Shown in pieces: positions 4,679 to 9,263 of a stretch of 9,263 nt of DNA. The stretch is from assembly GCA_039931435.1 (NCBI GenBank), contig JBDTRY010000154.1:1-9263 (forward strand), written 5' to 3'. A program made the translations under genes and the position numbers. Within the stretch, counting starts at the first letter, position 1, and each line of letters begins with the position of its first letter. This DNA is from JBDTRY01 sp039931435. Its GTDB lineage: Bacteria; Acidobacteriota; Thermoanaerobaculia; Gp7-AA8. Below the pieces are notes generated by a model, which saw only the letters and a list, made by a program, of their open reading frames with translations, ran no database searches and was not told the origin of the DNA.

Positions 4679-7600
4679 ACGCCATGCTCTCTCCCCCGGC
4701 TCTGGATCCAGCAGAGGAGATCTCTGTGCTGATCGCCTCACTGCACGACATAGAAAGGCGGCTGGAGCAGTTGACCGGAGGCGAGGTCGACGCGGTATCC
4801 GACGCCAGCGGACACGCATTCATGTTGCGGCGCGCCCAGGAGCAGCTCCGGGAAAGCGAAGCCGCCCGGCACGCCGCCATCCTCAACGCGTTGCCCGTAA
4901 ACATTGCCTTGATCGACACACAGGGAGTCATCGTATCGGTGAACGAGACATGGCGGCGATTCGCCAGAGCGAGAGCCTTTCTGGATGCCGGATCGGGCCT
5001 GGGTTTCAACTACCTCGAGATTTGCGACAACGCGCGAGGGGAAGGGTCGCTGGATGCGCACCAGGTTGCGGCAGGAATTCGTGCCGTACTTGACGGGGGA
5101 ATTGCACGGTACTCGTACGAATATTCCTGCGGCAACGCCGACGAAGTGCAATGGTTCTTGCTCACGGTCACCCCCTTGATATCGGATGACCGACGCGGTG
5201 GGGCGGTGATCAGGCACGTCGATATCACCGAGCAGAAACTATCAGAGCAGGAAGCAAGCCGGGCGCTGGAGCGCCTCAACGACGCACAGCGCATCGCTCA
5301 GATAGGCGATTGGGAATTCGACATTGCCAGAGAAATCGTTACCTGGTCGCCGGAGGTATTCAAAATTCTCGGGCGCGATCCCGAACTCGGACCGCCATCG
5401 ACCTACGATGAGATTGCCCTGGCCTACGATCCGCCAAGCAGGGCACTGATGGCGGAGAAGTATGGCCTGGCGGTTAGTTCAGGCGAAGTCCAGGAATACG
5501 AGCTTCTGGCTATACGACCAGACGGCCAGCAGGTTCATGTTCAAATTATCGCGGCACCGAGCCCGGACGAGAGGGGCAACGTTTCCCGGGTCCATGGAAC
5601 GATCCAGGACATTTCCGCACGCAAACGAGCTCGCGTTGCGCTGCAGGAGAGCGAGGCTCAACTGAAAGAGACTCAACGTCTCGCATGTCTGGGCAGCTGG
5701 CAACTCGATTTCAATAGCGGAACTGTTCTTTGGTCGGACGAGACGTTCGCCATCTTTGGCCTCAAATCGAATGTTGACGCTCCGTCATACAGTGAGCATG
5801 CGAAGCTGTTTACCGCGGACAGTTTCTCCAGGTTGGAACTTGCAATTCGCAAATTGAGGGAGCAAGGGACTCCGTTCGAGCTGGAGTTGGAGATCATCTC
5901 CCCCGAGCACTCTGGATGGATTCTGTGCCGCGGCGAGATGTCGCTGGATGAAGCCGGCATTCCTCGATGGTTGCGCGGCACGGCGCTCGACATTACCGAA
6001 CGCAAGCGGACGGAGATCGCACTACGCGAAAGCGACGAGAAATTCCGCCAGCTGGCGGACAACATCACCGACGTCTTCTGGATTCGGTCCCCCGACATGC
6101 AGGAGGTGCTTTATCTCAGCCCGGCCTTCAAGCGCATCTGGGGGCGCTCGGTGGAGAGTCTGCTGGCCAACCCGGAAAGGTGGCTCGAATTCATCGTGCC
6201 CGAGGACCGGAAACGTGTGTGGAGCGCCTTCAGGGACTCGCTCCAGCGCGACGCCGCGAACCTGGAGATCGAGTATCGCATCGCACGGCCTGACGGTGAG
6301 GTTCGCTGGGTCTTCCTCCGCGGGTCCCAGGTCCGTGACGCCTCTGGGAATGTGACTCGAAACCTCGGGGTCGTGTCGGACATCACCGGGCGAAAGCAAT
6401 CCGAGATTGCGCTGCTCGAAAGCGCGCGCGCACATCGCGAACTGGCCGGAGAGTTGGAGATCGAGCACGCGCGGCTCGTTACCGCGCAGAGAGTGGCCCA
6501 GATGGGCAGCTGGGATCTCAATCTCGCTACCCTGTCCATGATCTGGTCGGACGAGACCCACCGTATTTACGAGACCGACCCATGGGCCTTCGAGGCGACG
6601 TATGCGGGTTTCCGTGACCTCGTTCATCCGGATGATCGCGAATCACTTGATGAATCCTTCGGCCGGTCGCTGGCCGACGACTCGCCCTCTGCCGTCGAGG
6701 GGTTGCCGGTGGCGGAACGCTCAGCATACGCGCTCGGGCACAGGGTGCTGCTGCCGGGTGGCCGGATCAAGTTCGTGGAAGAGCGATGGACGGTGCTGCA
6801 TGACGATCACGGAACGCCAGTCCGGGCGCTCGGCTCATGCCAGGACGTGACCGAGCGATGGCAGAGCGAGATGGCGCTCCGGAAACGGGACGAGGAATAC
6901 CAAGGGATGGAAGCTCAGCTTCGGCAAGCCCAGAAAATGGAAGCGGTAGGAGAACTCGCTGCGGGCGTTGCCCACGAGTTCAATAACCTGCTGCAGGCAC
7001 TCATGTCAATGGCCACCATTACCCGTCTGCGGGCGGGCGTTCCCGAGATCGTAAAGCTGGGTTCGGAGATGGAGACTCAGATCAGGCGTGGCGCCCGCCT
7101 TATCCATCAGCTGATGCTGTTTTCGCGGCAGACTCCGCTGCAGAAGACGGAGCTTGACGTCCAGGAGCAAGTCGACAAAACCAGCGCCCTGCTTCGCCGA
7201 TTCCTCCCAGAGAACATAAGTATGTTGATTGAGACCTCACCAGAAAAACAGACAATCGAAGGGGATGCCGGCCAGATTCAGCAAATACTCCTGAACCTGT
7301 CGATCAACGCTCGGGATGCCATGCCGGACGGAGGAACGTTGACATTGCGCTCCGGCCGCGTCAGGGGAGAGGTCTTTCTCGAAGTGCAGGACACCGGCGT
7401 AGGGATGGATGAGGCGACCGTCATGCGAATCTTCGAACCATTCTTTACAACCAAGGCGATGGGAAAGGGAACGGGGCTCGGGCTCGCGGTCGCCTACGGC
7501 ATCGTCGAGCAGCATGGAGGCCGGATCGATGTGCATAGCCGGGCCGGAGAAGGAAGCCGCTTCCGTATTCTTCTTCCGGCCGTCTTTCGCGAGAGTCTGC

Positions 7601-8091
7601 CTGTTTCCCAATCCACGAACGAACCAGAGGAGATGACAACGGGAGGTGGCCGCGTGCTCCTGGTGGAGGACGAGGAGGCCGTACGCGAAGGAATCATCAT
7701 GTTACTGGAAATGATCGGATACGACGTGACCGTTGCCGTCAGCGCCGAAGAGGCATTGGTCGCATCGATGGAATCGCCACCGGACATCCTGCTGGCCGAC
7801 ATCACGCTGCCAGGGCTCAGCGGGCTCGCGCTAGGCGAGCAACTGTGCGATCGATGGCCATCGCTGAAGGTGATTCTGATGTCGGGCTATGCCGAAGAGC
7901 CGTGGACCGAGGGATCGGGCCGGCCGGACTGGCAGTTTCTGCAGAAGCCTTTCGAGCTCGCCGACCTGGCGCGCAAGCTGGCAGCGGCTAGGGGTGAGAA
8001 ATCGTCTGAGAGTCTGGAGCCACCGGTTGCAGACGCGACGTCGCTTCCGGTCTCGTTAGCGCCTGCGATCCCGGGCTGGTTGGCTGAGTGA
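4675..8091 (+). CDS. Soluble five-PAS hybrid histidine kinase with C-terminal receiver
   Basis: This 1138-residue protein has no membrane span or signal peptide, so it is cytoplasmic. A coiled N-terminal stretch with LEQLTGGEVDAV (31-41) is followed by PAS domains at about 62-187, 203-316, 334-444, 452-574 and 606-728. Four of them end in D(I/V)TEQK/TERK-type linkers, and the second ends in DISARK. Next come a dimerisation/phosphoacceptor domain with H767 (GVAHEFNNLLQAL), an N box (NARDAMPDGG, 878-887), G1 (DTGVGMD, 906-912), F box (EPFFTTK) and G2 (GKGTGLGLAVA). The receiver (993-1103) has the acidic pocket VEDEE, phosphoacceptor D1042 (ADITLPG), S1070 and K1091, all intact. A short Pro/Ser-rich tail ends it. 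It should autophosphorylate on H767 and pass phosphate to D1042. Its position directly after kaiB suggests KaiC/KaiB control one PAS domain or the kinase core. ATG 4675 overlaps the kaiB stop. No histidine phosphotransfer domain is in the window. Confidence 0.95.
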   Translation: MNAMLSPPALDPAEEISVLIASLHDIERRLEQLTGGEVDAVSDASGHAFMLRRAQEQLRESEAARHAAILNALPVNIALIDTQGVIVSVNETWRRFARARAFLDAGSGLGFNYLEICDNARGEGSLDAHQVAAGIRAVLDGGIARYSYEYSCGNADEVQWFLLTVTPLISDDRRGGAVIRHVDITEQKLSEQEASRALERLNDAQRIAQIGDWEFDIAREIVTWSPEVFKILGRDPELGPPSTYDEIALAYDPPSRALMAEKYGLAVSSGEVQEYELLAIRPDGQQVHVQIIAAPSPDERGNVSRVHGTIQDISARKRARVALQESEAQLKETQRLACLGSWQLDFNSGTVLWSDETFAIFGLKSNVDAPSYSEHAKLFTADSFSRLELAIRKLREQGTPFELELEIISPEHSGWILCRGEMSLDEAGIPRWLRGTALDITERKRTEIALRESDEKFRQLADNITDVFWIRSPDMQEVLYLSPAFKRIWGRSVESLLANPERWLEFIVPEDRKRVWSAFRDSLQRDAANLEIEYRIARPDGEVRWVFLRGSQVRDASGNVTRNLGVVSDITGRKQSEIALLESARAHRELAGELEIEHARLVTAQRVAQMGSWDLNLATLSMIWSDETHRIYETDPWAFEATYAGFRDLVHPDDRESLDESFGRSLADDSPSAVEGLPVAERSAYALGHRVLLPGGRIKFVEERWTVLHDDHGTPVRALGSCQDVTERWQSEMALRKRDEEYQGMEAQLRQAQKMEAVGELAAGVAHEFNNLLQALMSMATITRLRAGVPEIVKLGSEMETQIRRGARLIHQLMLFSRQTPLQKTELDVQEQVDKTSALLRRFLPENISMLIETSPEKQTIEGDAGQIQQILLNLSINARDAMPDGGTLTLRSGRVRGEVFLEVQDTGVGMDEATVMRIFEPFFTTKAMGKGTGLGLAVAYGIVEQHGGRIDVHSRAGEGSRFRILLPAVFRESLPVSQSTNEPEEMTTGGGRVLLVEDEEAVREGIIMLLEMIGYDVTVAVSAEEALVASMESPPDILLADITLPGLSGLALGEQLCDRWPSLKVILMSGYAEEPWTEGSGRPDWQFLQKPFELADLARKLAAARGEKSSESLEPPVADATSLPVSLAPAIPGWLAE

Positions 8092-8480
8092 CCAGACACT
8101 CTCCGTCATATGGCCGGATCCTGAGGCAACTCCGTGAAGCGAAGGGACGGAGTCAGGCAGACGTAGCAAGGAGCGTGGGGATCTCGCCCGCGCAACTCGC
8201 CAGGCTCGAAACAAATCAGCGCGGGCTGTACGTCGAGGATTTCGTCCGCATCGCCGAAGCTCTCGGCGAGAAACCGGGCAATCTGCTTCCGAACGACGCC
8301 GGCGACATCGCCCATGTGAAACCGCTCATCGATCGTATCGCGGCCGTGAAGCCCAGGTATCGAGCTATTGTCTCGACGATCATCAGCAGAATCGTTCTGC
8401 TCACCGAAGATGTAGCTTCGCTATCGGATCAGCTGGAGGAAGTCGAGACTCCTCGGCCGAAGCAACGGCCCAATAGCTGA
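8088..8480 (+). CDS. XRE-family helix-turn-helix regulator
   Basis: This 130-residue protein has a Cro/C1-type helix-turn-helix at about residues 8-67: YGRILRQLREAKGRSQADVA, then VGISPAQLARLETNQRG (recognition helix about 34-43) and VRIAEALGEKPGNLLP. The remaining 60 residues are helical with a leucine-rich segment (TIISRIVLLTEDVASLSDQL, 97-116) that could dimerise. There is no receiver domain. The GTG start overlaps the kinase stop (GTGA), the same coupling as at the other operon junctions, so it is made together with the Kai proteins and kinase. It is the only DNA-binding protein in the operon and may be its output or an autoregulator of the dyads at 2547-2591; both are inferences. No clear terminator follows in the 96-bp convergent gap. 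Confidence 0.9.
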   Translation: MTRHSPSYGRILRQLREAKGRSQADVARSVGISPAQLARLETNQRGLYVEDFVRIAEALGEKPGNLLPNDAGDIAHVKPLIDRIAAVKPRYRAIVSTIISRIVLLTEDVASLSDQLEEVETPRPKQRPNS

Positions 8481-8576
8481 CATTGAACGAAGAAAGAACC
8501 GCGAGCTCTGGTAGCGCGACGGATTGCGCCTGATAAAGGAGGAAGAGCGGGGCTCCGGGGATCTCGAAACGCCGGT

Positions 8577-9194
8577 TCAGAGTGGTGGCCGGGGCTTCGT
8601 CCAGGCAGAGTCCAGCCATCCTGTCGCAGTGGCTGGCCGCACATGCACGCAGTTGCGGCCCGATGCCTTCGCCTCATAGAGGGCTGCATCAGCGCGACCA
8701 ATCATGGCGCTTGCGAGCTGATCATCTGCGCCGAATGCTGTAAGACCCCCGCTCATAGTGATCGGTATGCCAGTTGCGGCCTCCACGCCGTGCGAGACCT
8801 TCTTCAAAAGCCGCCTCGCCAGGAGTTCTGCGGCTTCAATGGTGGTGTTGGGCAGGACGAGCGCGAATTCCTCGCCCCCATAACGCCAGAAAGCGTCGGC
8901 GCTTCTCAGGCTCTGAGTCATCAGTAAGCCGATGGAGCGAAGCACCTCATCTCCTCCGACATGGCCATGCGTGTCGTTGATCTTCTTGAAGTGATCGGCG
9001 TCGAGAAGCACAAGCGAAAGCGGCGTGCCATGCCGCCTTGAGCGGCTCATTTCTTCCTGGAGGCGACGATCGAAGTAGCGGCGGTTGTAGATACCGGTCA
9101 GCGCATCGATCAGCAGGGCCTCTTCAGCGACCAGTGTCGCCGCCGAAACGATATTGAGGGACTGACAGAGGCTGGCGATCACCACGGCGAACAA
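8577..9194 (-). CDS. GGDEF diguanylate cyclase (5' part apparently frameshifted)
   Basis: About 205 residues in this frame hold a complete GGDEF domain: DALTGIYNRRYFD (30-42), LLDADHFKKIND (63-74), active site GGEEF (106-110), inhibitory c-di-GMP site RSAD (97-100) five residues before it, and GRADAALYEAKASGRN (166-181). It should convert two GTP to cyclic di-GMP, with product feedback through the I-site. The frame is closed upstream by TAG at 9203-9201, and only CTG, TTG and GTG codons with no clear ribosome site follow, so this is probably not a real start. The first 20 residues look like the last helix of a GAF domain, whose preceding part is readable in another frame at 9202-9261. The gene converges on the kai operon and is not part of it. 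The GGDEF call is firm; whether the gene is intact is uncertain. Confidence 0.88.
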   Translation of the reverse strand: MFAVVIASLCQSLNIVSAATLVAEEALLIDALTGIYNRRYFDRRLQEEMSRSRRHGTPLSLVLLDADHFKKINDTHGHVGGDEVLRSIGLLMTQSLRSADAFWRYGGEEFALVLPNTTIEAAELLARRLLKKVSHGVEAATGIPITMSGGLTAFGADDQLASAMIGRADAALYEAKASGRNCVHVRPATATGWLDSAWTKPRPPL

Positions 9195-9200
9195 CAGCGC

Positions 9201-9263
9201 CTAGGAGCCTGCGCGGCAGAAACGCCCGACCGCGAGAGAGTGGAGCGGCGAGTCCAGATTCGA
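9201..9263 (-). pseudogene. Out-of-frame upstream part of the GGDEF gene (GAF-domain end), cut by window edge
   Basis: Read from 9261 down to 9202, one frame gives ESGLAAPLSRGRAFLPRRLL with no stop. Dropping the single base G9201 joins it smoothly to ALLFAVVIASLCQSLNIV of the cyclase frame. The joined stretch has the pattern of a GAF domain's final strand and helix (PL...GRAF...LLALL...ASL). The simplest reading is a one-base insertion at about 9201, either a real mutation or a sequencing/assembly error. The stretch is short, so the domain assignment is tentative. Confidence 0.45.

Noticed and set aside
8481..8576. Bidirectional terminator between the XRE and cyclase genes
   Set aside because: Only short 4-bp GC inverted repeats are visible and no T-run follows on either strand, so no terminator can be supported.

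Overview
The window is GC-rich bacterial chromosome with densely packed genes. The product set (a secreted PQQ-type dehydrogenase-like beta-propeller carrying an EF-hand/dockerin-like tail, a non-cyanobacterial KaiC/KaiB/histidine-kinase cluster, and an initiator tRNA with encoded CCA) fits an uncultured soil or sediment Gram-negative, for example of the Acidobacteriota, Planctomycetota/Verrucomicrobiota or Myxococcota type. The sequence alone does not fix the phylum. There are no rRNA genes, insertion sequences or CRISPR arrays.

Layout. Bases 1-1125 (minus) hold a glucose/sorbosone-dehydrogenase-like secreted protein cut by the left edge. Bases 1294-1701 (plus) encode a small DUF202/YidH-type membrane protein. 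Bases 1743-2380 form a compact unit: a good sigma70-type promoter, tRNA-fMet (1870-1946), a terminator hairpin, a 97-aa GIY-YIG nuclease gene (2000-2293), an exact 28-bp copy of the tRNA 3' end (2309-2336), and a second terminator. This looks like a very small nuclease element lodged at, or left beside, an initiator tRNA gene, and it is one of the two most interesting parts of the window.

Bases 2652-8480 (plus) are a tightly coupled four-gene operon: a two-domain KaiC-like ATPase, a KaiB-like protein, a soluble five-PAS hybrid histidine kinase with a C-terminal receiver, and an XRE-family regulator. All three junctions are 4-base stop/start overlaps. Just upstream lie two 15-bp inverted repeats of the same form (TTRCC-N5-GGYAA), 30 bp apart centre to centre, which are good operator candidates. 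The inferred circuit is a KaiC/KaiB ATPase module signalling to the PAS kinase and its receiver, with the XRE protein as possible DNA-binding output or autoregulator.

Bases 8577-9263 (minus) carry a GGDEF diguanylate cyclase converging on the operon. Its upstream part appears to be in a different reading frame, so it is probably a GAF-GGDEF gene with a frameshift near 9201, either real or a sequencing error.
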